Assembly (NCBI GenBank): GCA_905198295.1
Contig: CAJKBW010000027.1
Span: 1-34,358 of the forward strand
Direction: 5' to 3'
Origin: an uncultured Oscillospiraceae bacterium
GTDB lineage: Bacteria > Bacillota > Clostridia > Oscillospirales > Acutalibacteraceae
DNA: 34,358 nucleotides
The notes under the pieces were generated by a model. That model was not told where the DNA came from. It was given only the letters and a program-made list of their open reading frames with translations, and did no database searches. Positions 8,153-17,435 of this stretch are shown here, one piece after another; the first letter of the stretch is position 1; every line of letters starts with the position of its first letter. The translations under genes and the position numbers were made by a program.

Positions 8153-9100
8153 ATGAAAGTAGTCAAGAAAATGTTGGCAGGAATGCTGTCGCTGTCGCTG
8201 ATGTGCAGTATGGGGTTGGCGATGACCGCTTCCGCCGAGCCCAGTTTATCCGAGGAGCTGCTGGAAGATCCCAGCTTTGAAGCCGGCGACATACTCGATT
8301 CCGATTATTGGTATCCGCACGATTCCTGCGAGATGGAAACCGTCACCAAAAGCGATGCCGCAGATGGCGATAGTTACGTCAGGATCACTCACCGTTCCTC
8401 CACGTATGATACGCCTACGCAGGACGTGACTGAGGCGATCAAGGAAAACGGCCCGGGCAAATATTATATGCGATGCAAAGTCAAATTTGATGATAGCGAT
8501 CCCATCCCGGACGGTTATCCGATGAATTTCAGCATCGTGCTGACGCTGCAGTGCTCTGACATGAGCTTCGGCGTGCAGGGCAAGACCTGGTTTTCCTGCG
8601 TGCCGGAAGAATCCATGATTCCGGTTGACAGCCGGACCGAGTGGGTTACCGTTGAAGGCTACGTCGATGTGTTTTGGGAGAAAACCCTCGTTAACGTGGA
8701 GTTCTCCCCCTATTCGAGAACCAAGAATACGGAAGAGCATCAGATGAACGAGGCCTATACCTTTGTCATGGATGATTGCAGCCTCAAAAAGGTGACAGAA
8801 GGAACCGAGAACCCGCCCGAATCGAGCGATCCCGCCAGCGAGGATCCCTCTTCTGAGCCCGACACCCCCAATACTTCCTCTGATGGCGATGAGAGCACCA
8901 CCCCGACGACAAAAGCCCCCGATTCCGCGGACTCTGACAGCAGCGCAGATCGTTCCTCCGACGCCGATACCGATACGGACGCCAACCAAAAAGAAAATGG
9001 CGCATGGTGGTGGTGGATTGTCGTGGTTGTGATCGTGGTATTGGCCGCGGCCGGTGTGGCAGTCTACTTCTTCGTACTGAAAAAGAAAAAGAACGACTGA
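8153..9100 (+). CDS. Membrane-tethered CBM4/9-like carbohydrate-binding protein
   Basis: The 315-residue protein has a signal peptide (cleavage likely after TASA, about residue 28). A single domain of about 170 residues follows. It begins with LLEDPSFEAGDI...W and includes a YYMRCKVKFD-like strand, the pattern of CBM4/9-type beta-sandwich modules. A low-complexity Ser/Asp/Pro/Thr linker with STTPTTKAP precedes a C-terminal helix (WWWWIVVVVIVVLAAAGVAV) and a KKKKND tail. There is no LPxTG-like motif, so it should stay in the membrane with the binding domain outside. The gene lies 22 bp after the paralogue gene, has GGAGAG before its ATG, and is probably a glycan-capture protein. The separate protein encoded at 33340 has the same linker and anchor plan. 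Confidence 0.65.
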   Translation: MKVVKKMLAGMLSLSLMCSMGLAMTASAEPSLSEELLEDPSFEAGDILDSDYWYPHDSCEMETVTKSDAADGDSYVRITHRSSTYDTPTQDVTEAIKENGPGKYYMRCKVKFDDSDPIPDGYPMNFSIVLTLQCSDMSFGVQGKTWFSCVPEESMIPVDSRTEWVTVEGYVDVFWEKTLVNVEFSPYSRTKNTEEHQMNEAYTFVMDDCSLKKVTEGTENPPESSDPASEDPSSEPDTPNTSSDGDESTTPTTKAPDSADSDSSADRSSDADTDTDANQKENGAWWWWIVVVVIVVLAAAGVAVYFFVLKKKKND

Positions 9101-9148
9101 TTACCTTTTGATTTTTCTTTTGAAAAGTCGGAAAAGGAGGGAGCGCTT

Positions 9149-10465
9149 ATGCGCAGAGTGTCCTTATTATTACTGACAGCACTTCTGTGTGCGGGCTTGT
9201 TGGCCGGCTGCGGTACGGAGACCACCTCATCCGGTGGGGGAACGGCCCCGGACAGCAGCGACAACGGCTTTTCCTATGAAGTTGTCGATTTGGAAAAAAA
9301 GGTCATCAAAATCGGCGGCTTTGGCGACGAATACGATATAGAAGCATGGGATGCCATAGCGGAGGAGTTCAATTGTTCTTTCCAGTATGTGCTGATGGAT
9401 AATTTGAACTTTATGCAGGAGCTGGCTACTGCGGCTTCGGCCGGCAGCGTTTATGCCAACCTCATTTATATGGGCAATTATTCGTCCCCGCAATTTTACC
9501 TCAGCGGCCTGGCGGCCGATGTTTCCAAAATAGAAAGCCTTAAGTACGATACATTGCCGTGGGACAGTTTTATTACGGAAACCAACACCATTGGCGGCGT
9601 GCCGTACGCGGTAGCTTATGATAAATCCAGCTACAACATGCACCTGCTGACGTTCAATAAGACGTTGGCGGATCAGCTTGGGATTGAAAATCTGTATGAT
9701 GCGGTGCGCAACGGTACCTGGACATTTGAAAAGTTTGAACAGGTATCGCAAAAAGCGGTCGACAGCACCAACGGAGCGACACTCGGCATGATTCCCGGCA
9801 GCTTGAGCCCGCATTGCTACGGATATGCTAACGGCAGCGCGGCTGTTACGAAGGATGCGGAGGGGAAATATCGCTTTACCGGCACGGATGACGCTTTCCT
9901 GAGCGGTTTGCAGTTTATTCGCGACTATCGGCAGAAAGGGCTTATCCGAACGGATGTCGTCGGAAATGACTGGGGGATTACCGAGTCCCGCAGCTTCATG
10001 AATCGTGAAGAGCTGTTCCATGAAGGCGAGATCTGGGTTGCCAAGGATATTTTCTCCGCTTATATGGAGGATGATTTCGGCCTGCTGCCGCTGCCCAAGG
10101 GACCGGATGCCGAAAAATGCGTCGGTATCATCTATGACCAGTCCCATTTCTCTTTCCTGGACGGTGACCCGGATATCGAAAACGTTGCGAAACTTCTGGT
10201 TGCCTTTGCTTCTAAAAATGCGAAGGATCTGTCTCAGCTGTTAGAGGAAGAATATGCGCCGGTGCTCCGTGACGACGACTCGCTGGAAATGCTCCGCTTA
10301 ATGTACGAAAATCCGGTCAACAGTTCATTTGACACCAGCTTTTTAGGTTCCGGATTTACGGATGCTATTATGGATTCCACCCAGCGCATGTCCAAAACGC
10401 CGAAAGAGTCTATGGACGGGATCAGTCCCTTGATGCAGGCAATTTTGGACGATAATCTCAACTGA
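9149..10465 (+). CDS. Sugar ABC transporter substrate-binding lipoprotein
   Basis: The 438-residue protein has a lipobox LAGC with Cys21 and a Gly/Ser/Thr spacer, then a family 1 extracellular solute-binding fold. Typical features are VIKIGGFGDEYDIEAWDAIAEEF near the N-terminus, VPYAVAYDKSSYNMHLLTFNKTLADQLG in the middle and LLPLPKGPDAE in the second lobe. It should deliver an oligosaccharide to one of the two permease pairs downstream. AAGGAGG lies 9 bp before the ATG at 9149. A strong hairpin just after the stop codon may raise its transcript level relative to the permeases, a common pattern for binding-protein genes. Confidence 0.85.
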   Translation: MRRVSLLLLTALLCAGLLAGCGTETTSSGGGTAPDSSDNGFSYEVVDLEKKVIKIGGFGDEYDIEAWDAIAEEFNCSFQYVLMDNLNFMQELATAASAGSVYANLIYMGNYSSPQFYLSGLAADVSKIESLKYDTLPWDSFITETNTIGGVPYAVAYDKSSYNMHLLTFNKTLADQLGIENLYDAVRNGTWTFEKFEQVSQKAVDSTNGATLGMIPGSLSPHCYGYANGSAAVTKDAEGKYRFTGTDDAFLSGLQFIRDYRQKGLIRTDVVGNDWGITESRSFMNREELFHEGEIWVAKDIFSAYMEDDFGLLPLPKGPDAEKCVGIIYDQSHFSFLDGDPDIENVAKLLVAFASKNAKDLSQLLEEEYAPVLRDDDSLEMLRLMYENPVNSSFDTSFLGSGFTDAIMDSTQRMSKTPKESMDGISPLMQAILDDNLN

Positions 10466-10469
10466 TCGC

Positions 10470-10516
10470 GTCTTTGTGCGGAGCAGAGAAACGAGATCTT
10501 TGCTCCGCACAAAGAC
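10470..10516 (+). terminator. Intercistronic hairpin after the binding-protein gene
   Basis: A perfect 16-bp stem (10470-10485 with 10501-10516) with a 15-nt loop lies just after the stop codon at 10465. The following sequence, TTATTTAT, is only a weak T-tract. This suggests partial termination or a 3'-end-stabilising element rather than a full stop. It also shows that an in-frame GTG at 10476, inside the stem, is not the start of the next gene. Confidence 0.75.
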
Positions 10517-10544
10517 TTATTTATGTGCAGAAAGGCAAGATATT

Positions 10545-13412
10545 ATGAGGGATAACCGATGGCAAAACAAAAGACGAACTCTGTCTGTGCTGATGGCTTT
10601 GCTGGTGTTTGGCATGAGCTTCCCAATGGGTGCCCCCCCTTGTCTGGCAAGCGCTGCCGATGCTGACGTCACTTTTTCGGACGGCGACGGGATCGGCTAT
10701 GCTGCCTATCTTGCCGGGCACGAAGAAAATGTTATGGAAGCTGCGGATATCCCAATGGATATAAAGAAGGCCTCGTGTTCGACCGGAATAACCTCCATTG
10801 CGGGCATGGATGCGCTTTCTATAGCAGAGAACGATACCGCTGTGTGGCGCGGGGAGGTACCGCAGAGCGGATGGTACTATTTTGTCCTGCAATATTATAA
10901 CGGTGTACGGGAAGGCTCACTGCAGATTTCCCTATCAATAGACGGAGAAACGTCTTTTAAAGAGGCATCCGGCATAGCGCTGGGACGCCGATATGAGGAT
11001 ATCGGCGGAATTACACAGGATGTATCCGGTGTGGATATCCGTCCCAAGAGCCAGGCGACCGAAGAATGGCTTACCGCCACGTTGGCAGACGCAGGGGGAC
11101 TGTTCGGTCCAATGCGGTTTTATCTGGAAGCCGGTTCTCACGAAATCGGCATCAAAAATCTGCAGGGGGAATTGGCGCTTTCGGCACTTACCCTCACCAC
11201 GAAAACGGAGTCTCTGAAATCCTATGACGATTACCGGGCGTATCACGACGCCGCCGGCGCGAAACCCGTTGCCAATGCTTTGACGGGCGGGATTGCCACC
11301 ATTGAGGCGGAGGCCCTGTATCAAAAATCGGATATTTCTCTTTATCCCCAAAGCGATGTTTCATCGCCTCTGACCTCTCCTTTTGAATATGGAAAAGAAC
11401 GATTGAATTCCGTCGGCGGAACCAAGTGGCAATCCGCTCATCAATGGATCAGTTGGCGGCTGGAAGTGCCGGAAAGCGGCTATTACCAGCTGGGGCTGCG
11501 GTTCCGTCAGAATATATCGAAAGGAATGCCCGTTACCCGCTGCCTGTATATCAATGGGGAGATCCCTTTTGATGAGGCACGCTCTCTGACCTTTACTTAT
11601 GATAATCAGTGGCAGGGAACTTTTTTAGCCATAAACCAGGAACCTTGCCTTTTTTATTTGCCGGCGGGATCGGTTGAAATCCGTTTGGAGGTCACGCTCG
11701 GACAGGCGGCGCCTCTAATCGTCCGTGCGCAGGCGCAGGTCGACCGGTTAGCCGCTGCCAATCGGCAGTTATTGACCCTGCTCGGCACCGAGCCGGATCT
11801 GAATCGGGACTATCGCATCAAAGAATATATGCCGGAAATACCGGAAACCTTTGCTGACGTGGCACGGCAAATGGATCAGCTGGCGGAGGAATGGGAAGCG
11901 GTTGCCGGCGATCGCGATGAATTGCTTGCCCAGATGGATCAAATGGTGTTCCTGCTGGAAAAGATGGCAAATGATCCATCGCTCATCCCCAAGAATTTTA
12001 CATACTTCCGTGACAGCCTATCCAATCTGGCCAGCCAGATCATTTACGCGCAGCAACAGCCGCTGCTTTTGGATTGCCTATACTTAGCTGAGAAGGGAAC
12101 GGAACTGCCCCGTACGGAGATGGGCTTTTGGGAACAGATCGGCTTTGAATTCCTGCGGTTTATATACTCCTATATCACCGATTATGATACCATCGGCTCC
12201 GCCGGAAACTATGATAAGCAGATTGAAGTCTGGCTGGGCAACAGCGTAGACGGCGGCCGCGATCAGGCGAGGATACTGCGGCAGCTGGTCAACGAATACT
12301 TTTCCGCCCAGAAGAATATTGCCGTTGATTTGCGGTTGGTGCCGGCAGGCACCATTCAGACGGCTATGATGTCCGGACGCGGGCCGGATGTTGCGCTGCA
12401 GCTTGGCGCCGGGGATCCGGTGGAATATGCGGCCCGAAACGCGGTGCTGGAGTTGTCCTCATTTCCCGGCTACGCCGATGTTATTGCCCGGTTCCCGCCA
12501 TCTGCGCTTGAGGGCTTTACGTATAACGGCGGGGTTTATGCTTTGCCGCAGAGCATCAGTTATCCGATTATGATTTATCGAAGCGATATTTTGAACGAAT
12601 TGGGAATTGATGTTCGTTCTTTGAATACGTGGGATGACATTATCGGGGTGCTGCCCACCTTACAGATGAACCATATCGATATTGGTTTGCAGGCAACAAT
12701 CAACACCTATTTCACGTTTCTTTATCAGAAAGGCGGTCAGGTATATTCCGATAACCGTGATTCCACCCGAATGAATGAGCGTGTTAATTTAGACGCTTTT
12801 GCGGAGATGATGCACTACTATACCGATGAGGGGCTGCCGTATGCTTTCAGCTTTGAGAACCGGCTGCGCACGGGGGAGATGGCATTCGGCATTGTGGACA
12901 TCGCCACCTATAATCTTTTGCAGATTTCGGCCCCTGAGATCAAGGGTAAGTGGGCTGTGCGCACAGTGCCCGGCATGTTGGGGGCGGATGGTTTGGTTAA
13001 CCGCTCCGTACCGCTTTCCGCCACCGGCGCCGTCATTATGAGTAAAGCCGCCGATCCGCAGTCGTGTTGGGAGTTCCTCTGCTGGCTGACCGAGGCGGAT
13101 ACGCAATACCGTTACGGCATGGAACTGGAAAGCACTCTGGGATCCGGCGCCCGCTACAACACCGCCAACCTGGCGGCAATGGAGCTGCTGCCATGGAAAA
13201 CGGAGGAGCTGAACGAACTAAAATCACAGATTCATGCCACGCAGGGGATCATTCAGGTGCCAGGCAGTTATATGGTTACCCGCAATATTGAGTTTGCCAT
13301 AAAGAATGTTTACAACAACCGTTCCGATGCGCGTCAGGTGCTGCGCGGGTATGTGGAGCAGATGAATACGGAGATCGCGCGGAAGCGTCGCGATTTAGGG
13401 CTGGATAATTGA
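10545..13412 (+). CDS. Secreted fusion: two CBM-like modules plus solute-binding domain
   Basis: From the ATG at 10545 (ribosome site AAAGG) the product is 955 residues, twice the usual size of a binding protein. A signal peptide (about 1-37, ending CLASA) is followed by a beta-rich module (about 40-230). A second module begins with ATIEAEALYQKS (E254, E256), the IEAE start typical of CBM6/35-like domains (about 250-400). A helical linker covers about 410-550. The C-terminal domain from about residue 560 (IEVWLGNSVDGGRDQARILR...) is a family 1 solute-binding domain, with VYALPQSISYPIMIYRSDIL as its typical core. There is no canonical lipobox or C-terminal helix, so how it is held at the cell is unclear. 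It lies 15 bp before a permease gene, so it is probably a second, dual-purpose glycan receptor. Confidence 0.75.
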   Translation: MRDNRWQNKRRTLSVLMALLVFGMSFPMGAPPCLASAADADVTFSDGDGIGYAAYLAGHEENVMEAADIPMDIKKASCSTGITSIAGMDALSIAENDTAVWRGEVPQSGWYYFVLQYYNGVREGSLQISLSIDGETSFKEASGIALGRRYEDIGGITQDVSGVDIRPKSQATEEWLTATLADAGGLFGPMRFYLEAGSHEIGIKNLQGELALSALTLTTKTESLKSYDDYRAYHDAAGAKPVANALTGGIATIEAEALYQKSDISLYPQSDVSSPLTSPFEYGKERLNSVGGTKWQSAHQWISWRLEVPESGYYQLGLRFRQNISKGMPVTRCLYINGEIPFDEARSLTFTYDNQWQGTFLAINQEPCLFYLPAGSVEIRLEVTLGQAAPLIVRAQAQVDRLAAANRQLLTLLGTEPDLNRDYRIKEYMPEIPETFADVARQMDQLAEEWEAVAGDRDELLAQMDQMVFLLEKMANDPSLIPKNFTYFRDSLSNLASQIIYAQQQPLLLDCLYLAEKGTELPRTEMGFWEQIGFEFLRFIYSYITDYDTIGSAGNYDKQIEVWLGNSVDGGRDQARILRQLVNEYFSAQKNIAVDLRLVPAGTIQTAMMSGRGPDVALQLGAGDPVEYAARNAVLELSSFPGYADVIARFPPSALEGFTYNGGVYALPQSISYPIMIYRSDILNELGIDVRSLNTWDDIIGVLPTLQMNHIDIGLQATINTYFTFLYQKGGQVYSDNRDSTRMNERVNLDAFAEMMHYYTDEGLPYAFSFENRLRTGEMAFGIVDIATYNLLQISAPEIKGKWAVRTVPGMLGADGLVNRSVPLSATGAVIMSKAADPQSCWEFLCWLTEADTQYRYGMELESTLGSGARYNTANLAAMELLPWKTEELNELKSQIHATQGIIQVPGSYMVTRNIEFAIKNVYNNRSDARQVLRGYVEQMNTEIARKRRDLGLDN

Positions 13413-13427
13413 AAAGGGGCAGACGCT

Positions 13428-14369
13428 ATGTCATTTCTCAGACCAGGTGAAATTTCCCAAAAAATAAAACATGATTTGAGGGTACAGAAGTATCAGGCAA
13501 AGAAGCATTGGAAGCATTATCTGTTTATGCTGCCGTATTTGCTGCTGTTCACCACCTTTATCATTCTGCCGGTCATTATTGCGATCTGCATCAGCTTCAC
13601 CTCCTTTAACATTATGGAAAGTCCGCAGTGGATCGGCATACAGAATTATGTGAACTTATTTGTTAATGATGAGCTGTTCATCAAGTCCATTGTGAACACC
13701 ATTATGTTTGCTGTGGTAATCGGGCCGGGCGGATATTTACTTTCCCTGCTGTTGGCCTGGCTGCTCAACGACCTGACCCGTGGGCTGCGGGTGTTTTTCA
13801 CCATTATTTTCTATGCGCCGTCCATTACCGGCGGTATGACGATCATCTGGGGGTTCCTGTTCAGCGGGGATATGCAGGGCCTGATCAACAGTACCCTGTA
13901 TCGTTTCGGCTTAATCACCACGCCGATTCAGTTCTTTCAGGACACGGCCTATATCGTTCCGCTGCTGATGGTCATTATGCTCTGGATGAGTCTGGGCACC
14001 TCGTTTTTGTCTTTCATTGCCGGCTTGCAGGGCGTGGACAAACAATATTACGAAGCGGCAGCAATCGACGGCATCAGGAACCGATGGCAAGAATTGTGGT
14101 TTGTCACCTTGCCGTTGATGAAGCCGCAGCTTATGTTCGGCGCGGTGATGAGCATAACCAGTGCCTTTTCCTGCGGCGCGATGTTTGACGCGATTGCCGG
14201 GTTCCCGACAGTGGACTATGTTGCGCATACGATGATCAACCATATGAACGATTTCGGCCTGGCTCGGTACGAAATGGGATATGCCTCCGCTATTGCGACC
14301 TTGCTGTTCCTGATGATGATCGGAACCAATAAGCTTATCCAGTTCGTTTTGAATAGGGTGGGGAGTTAA
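13428..14369 (+). CDS. Sugar ABC transporter permease (MalF type), pair 1
   Basis: The 313-residue protein has six predicted membrane helices after a basic N-terminus. The first is YLFMLPYLLLFTTFIILPVIIAI. The EAA loop, EAAAIDGIRNRWQELWFVTL, lies at about 209-228, before the last helices, and contacts the transporter ATPase. It belongs to the binding-protein-dependent transport inner-membrane (MalF-type) family for oligosaccharides. It starts 15 bp after the fusion receptor gene with an AAAAGGGG ribosome site, and its partner follows 5 bp later. No ATPase gene is in the window. Confidence 0.9.
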   Translation: MSFLRPGEISQKIKHDLRVQKYQAKKHWKHYLFMLPYLLLFTTFIILPVIIAICISFTSFNIMESPQWIGIQNYVNLFVNDELFIKSIVNTIMFAVVIGPGGYLLSLLLAWLLNDLTRGLRVFFTIIFYAPSITGGMTIIWGFLFSGDMQGLINSTLYRFGLITTPIQFFQDTAYIVPLLMVIMLWMSLGTSFLSFIAGLQGVDKQYYEAAAIDGIRNRWQELWFVTLPLMKPQLMFGAVMSITSAFSCGAMFDAIAGFPTVDYVAHTMINHMNDFGLARYEMGYASAIATLLFLMMIGTNKLIQFVLNRVGS

Positions 14370-14374
14370 CGGCT

Positions 14375-15238
14375 ATGACAATGAAATTGTATAAGAAAAA
14401 AGTTTCCCGCTCTTTTGGCGGAGATCTCCTGATGATCTTATTTTTGGCGCTGTTCGGTTTGCTGATGATGTTTCCGATGCTGTATGTGACGCTTTCCTCC
14501 TTTAAGCCCTATCATGAGCTGTGGATCTTTCCGCCGCGGTTGTTTCCGGCTTCACCTACTCTGGAAAACTACAGCCAGCTGTTTGCGGCTATGTCGGATA
14601 GTTTTATCCCGTTATCCCGCTATTTTGTCAACTCACTTCTGGTTACCGTGGTGGGAACAATCGGACACATTCTGGTGGCTTCGATGTGTGCTTACCCTCT
14701 GAGTCAGTACCGTTTTCCCGGATCCAAGCTGATCTTCAGCCTGATCGTTACTTCACTGATGTTCAGCAGTACGGTAACCGCAATCCCAAGTTATATGGTC
14801 ATGAACAAGATCGGGCTGATCGATTCTATGTTTGCACTGATCCTGCCGGCTGTCGGCGCCTCTTTAGGGCTGTTCCTGATGAAGCAATTTATGGATCAGA
14901 TGATCCATCCCTCCATACTGGAGAGCGCCTCCATAGATGGCGCCGGGGAAATGACCAAATTTTTTCGCATCGTAATGCCAATGGTAAAACCGGCATGGCT
15001 GACATTGGCGATGTTCAGCGTGCAGGGATTATGGGGCATTTCCAGCACGACGTATATATACAGTGAGTCGAAGAAGACATTGCCCTATGCGCTCAGCCAG
15101 ATCGCAGCGGGCGGCATTGCACGTACGGGTGTAGCTTCGGCCATCAGCGTACTGTCGTTTCTGCTGCCGCTGCTGTTTTTCATCGTTTCCCAATCCAATA
15201 TTGTCGAAACGATGGCCACTTCCGGTATGAAAGATTGA
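14375..15238 (+). CDS. Sugar ABC transporter permease (MalG type), pair 1
   Basis: The 287-residue protein has six predicted helices, the first being LLMILFLALFGLLMMFPMLY. The early LSSFKPYHEL segment is typical of MalG-type subunits, and the EAA loop ESASIDGAGEMTKFFRIVMP is at about 183-202. It should form the heterodimeric channel with the permease encoded just upstream. Its GGGGAG ribosome site lies inside the end of the previous gene, so the two are probably translationally coupled. Its second EAA position has Ser in place of the usual Ala, a tolerated variant. Confidence 0.9.
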   Translation: MTMKLYKKKVSRSFGGDLLMILFLALFGLLMMFPMLYVTLSSFKPYHELWIFPPRLFPASPTLENYSQLFAAMSDSFIPLSRYFVNSLLVTVVGTIGHILVASMCAYPLSQYRFPGSKLIFSLIVTSLMFSSTVTAIPSYMVMNKIGLIDSMFALILPAVGASLGLFLMKQFMDQMIHPSILESASIDGAGEMTKFFRIVMPMVKPAWLTLAMFSVQGLWGISSTTYIYSESKKTLPYALSQIAAGGIARTGVASAISVLSFLLPLLFFIVSQSNIVETMATSGMKD

Positions 15239-15247
15239 GGTGCCGGT

Positions 15248-16762
15248 ATGAAAAAAAGATTTTTTTACCGGATCGCTCTGAGCGTGATGGCGATGCTGCT
15301 GACGGTCAATACCTTTTCGGCATCCGCTTGGGGCGGCGAGTTGATATCCGATTCTTTTCTTTATAACGAGGACGGCATTGATGTGCCCTCTACGGCGGCT
15401 TTTCAGCTGAAAACAACGGTTTCCCTGTCCGCCGAAGATATGGCGTTGTCCGCTCCGCAGGACCTTTTTGAGGCGAATGGAAAGCTGTATATCACGGATA
15501 CCGGCAATTCCCGTATTTTGGTTTATGATGATCACTATGCGCTGCAGCAAGTCATTCAGGAGATTCCCGCTGCGGATGGAACCGTTACAACGATGAATCA
15601 GCCGGAAGGGCTGTTCGTTCAGGAAAACGGGGAGATCCTCATTGCCGATACCGGCAATTCCCGCATTCTGCGCCTGTCGGCGGACGGTGTTTTATTGCAG
15701 GAAATCGGCCGGCCGTCCGGAATGACCGGCGTAGATGACAGCACGAAATTTATGCCCACGAAGCTGACGGTAGACAGCGTCGGCCGTCTGTATGTGATCG
15801 CGCGCAACATCAATATGGGACTGATTCAGCTCGATGCCCAGGGGAAATTTGTCGGCTATATCGGCGCCCCGGAGGTGAAAGTGGATTTCTGGACCCTGCT
15901 ATGGCGACGCTTCTCCACCAAAGAGCAGATCAGCAAGATGGAAGAATTTGTTCCGACCGAATACAGCAATATTGCCGTCAATGCGGAGGGCTATATTTAC
16001 GGCACCATCAGTGCGCTGGATGCGGAAGATGTGCGTACGGCCATCAACGCCAAGGATACCAGCGGCTACACCACCCCCATCCGCAAGCTTAACAGCTCCG
16101 GCGCCGACGTGCTTAAGCGCAACGGCACCTATGCGCCCCTCGGTGATCTGGTATTTGATAAAACGCCTTCCAAAATCGTCGATGTGGCAATCGGCAATAA
16201 CGGTGTTTATGCGCTGCTGGACGATACGCTCGGCCACATCTTTCTGTATGACGACAATGGCAACCTGCTGTGTGGTTTTGGAAGAATAGGCACGCAAAAG
16301 GATGATTTTCGCCGTCCCGTTTCGCTGGCCGTGCAGGGGGATCGGTTGTTGGTTCTGGACAGCCTGTTGGGCGCGTTGTTCGTTTATGAGCAAACAGACT
16401 ACGGCAAATTGCTGATGGATGCGGTTTCTGCAGAATATGTGGGCGATTTTGAAACCGCTTACCATCTGTGGGAACAGGTGGCGGTGCAGAATGTCAATTT
16501 TGAGTATGCCTATATCGGGCTGGGGCAAGCCTGCATGCAGCAAAAAGACTATCAAAATGCCAAGAAATATTTTCAGTATGCGGACAGCAAGGCGCTCTAC
16601 TCCGAAGCGGCGGCCCTGCAGCGCAAAGAACAGATGGGACAGATTTTCCCGGTCATTCTGTTCGGCATCATCGGTTTGGCCATCTTGCTGATCGCAATAC
16701 ATTGGCTGCTAAGGGCAATTCGGTATTGCAGCCGCCATGACAGCGAAACGGGAGGGAAATAA
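15248..16762 (+). CDS. Secreted NHL beta-propeller / TPR protein with C-terminal membrane helix
   Basis: The 504-residue protein has a signal peptide (about 1-27, ending SASAWG). An NHL-type beta-propeller (about 60-385) follows, with two clear blades containing ITDTGNSRILVYD and IADTGNSRILRLS and further weaker blades. A TPR-like helical pair (about 400-455; AYHLWEQVAVQ..., YAYIGLGQACMQQKDYQNAKKYF) comes next. A membrane helix (about 470-493) and a short basic cytoplasmic tail end the protein. It has no recognisable catalytic centre. Being encoded between two permease pairs and next to Yip1 and DUF5696 genes, it may be an outward-facing scaffold or sensor for glycan handling. That role is inference. 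The gene lies 9 bp after the permease gene, with GAGG as ribosome site. Confidence 0.7.
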   Translation: MKKRFFYRIALSVMAMLLTVNTFSASAWGGELISDSFLYNEDGIDVPSTAAFQLKTTVSLSAEDMALSAPQDLFEANGKLYITDTGNSRILVYDDHYALQQVIQEIPAADGTVTTMNQPEGLFVQENGEILIADTGNSRILRLSADGVLLQEIGRPSGMTGVDDSTKFMPTKLTVDSVGRLYVIARNINMGLIQLDAQGKFVGYIGAPEVKVDFWTLLWRRFSTKEQISKMEEFVPTEYSNIAVNAEGYIYGTISALDAEDVRTAINAKDTSGYTTPIRKLNSSGADVLKRNGTYAPLGDLVFDKTPSKIVDVAIGNNGVYALLDDTLGHIFLYDDNGNLLCGFGRIGTQKDDFRRPVSLAVQGDRLLVLDSLLGALFVYEQTDYGKLLMDAVSAEYVGDFETAYHLWEQVAVQNVNFEYAYIGLGQACMQQKDYQNAKKYFQYADSKALYSEAAALQRKEQMGQIFPVILFGIIGLAILLIAIHWLLRAIRYCSRHDSETGGK

Positions 16763-16765
16763 TCC

Positions 16766-17425
16766 ATGAGTAAAACCAGTCTGTCGCAGACTGCCTCTTT
16801 GCCTCCTGTGGGAAAAGAACTGCGCTATGCCTTTTATTTGCTGTTCCATCCTTTCAAAGGATTTTGGGACATTAAGCACGAAAAAAAGGGAAGCTTGCTG
16901 ACGGCGGGTATTCTGCTGATTGCTTTTTTGCTGTCCCAGATCTGTTCTTCCCTGTATACCGGCTATTTGTTTTCGGACGGAGGGCTGGATGACTTCAATC
17001 TGTTTCGGGAATTGTTCAAGTGGTTTTTTCTGTTTTTCGGCTGGTGCCTATCGAATTGGTGCTTGACCTGCCTGTTTGACGGAGAAGGAACTTTTGGGGA
17101 CATTTTCAAAGCGACGGCATTTGCTTTGGTACCCATGACGGTGTTTTCCTTTGCCCTCATTCCGCTCAGCCACTTTTTTGTCCTGACGGAAGCCACCTTA
17201 TATTCCATGCTGATGAATATCGGTGTCTGGTGGACGGTGGGGTTGGTCATTATTGGGATGCTGACTACCCATCAGTACTTTTTCGGAAAAACGGTAGTTA
17301 TCTCGATTTTCACTGTTTTCGGCATGTGCATCATGGCTTATATCGGGCTGTTGTTTTTTGATTTGCTGCAGCAGCTGATCGGCTTTGTGTCGACGGTCAT
17401 GCAGGAAATCGCGTTGCGAATGTGA
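16766..17425 (+). CDS. Yip1-family multi-pass membrane protein
   Basis: The 219-residue protein begins with a short soluble part containing LFHPFKGFWDIKHEKKGSL, typical of bacterial Yip1-domain proteins (a P-x(2)-x-F/W-D motif before the first helix). About five hydrophobic helices follow (roughly 45-65, 85-105, 115-140, 148-172 and 185-210). The biochemical role of bacterial Yip1 proteins is not established. Here the gene starts 3 bp after the NHL/TPR gene and ends 10 bp before the DUF5696 gene, so the three are surely co-expressed. They may form one membrane assembly. The ribosome site GGGAGGG lies about 10 bp before the ATG. Confidence 0.7.
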   Translation: MSKTSLSQTASLPPVGKELRYAFYLLFHPFKGFWDIKHEKKGSLLTAGILLIAFLLSQICSSLYTGYLFSDGGLDDFNLFRELFKWFFLFFGWCLSNWCLTCLFDGEGTFGDIFKATAFALVPMTVFSFALIPLSHFFVLTEATLYSMLMNIGVWWTVGLVIIGMLTTHQYFFGKTVVISIFTVFGMCIMAYIGLLFFDLLQQLIGFVSTVMQEIALRM

Positions 17426-17435
17426 GGAGACTGGT

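Noticed and set aside
10476..10544. N-terminal extension of the fusion receptor gene from a GTG at 10476
   Set aside because: The codon lies inside the intercistronic hairpin and would put 23 polar residues before the signal peptide. ATG 10545 has a ribosome site and gives a proper signal peptide.
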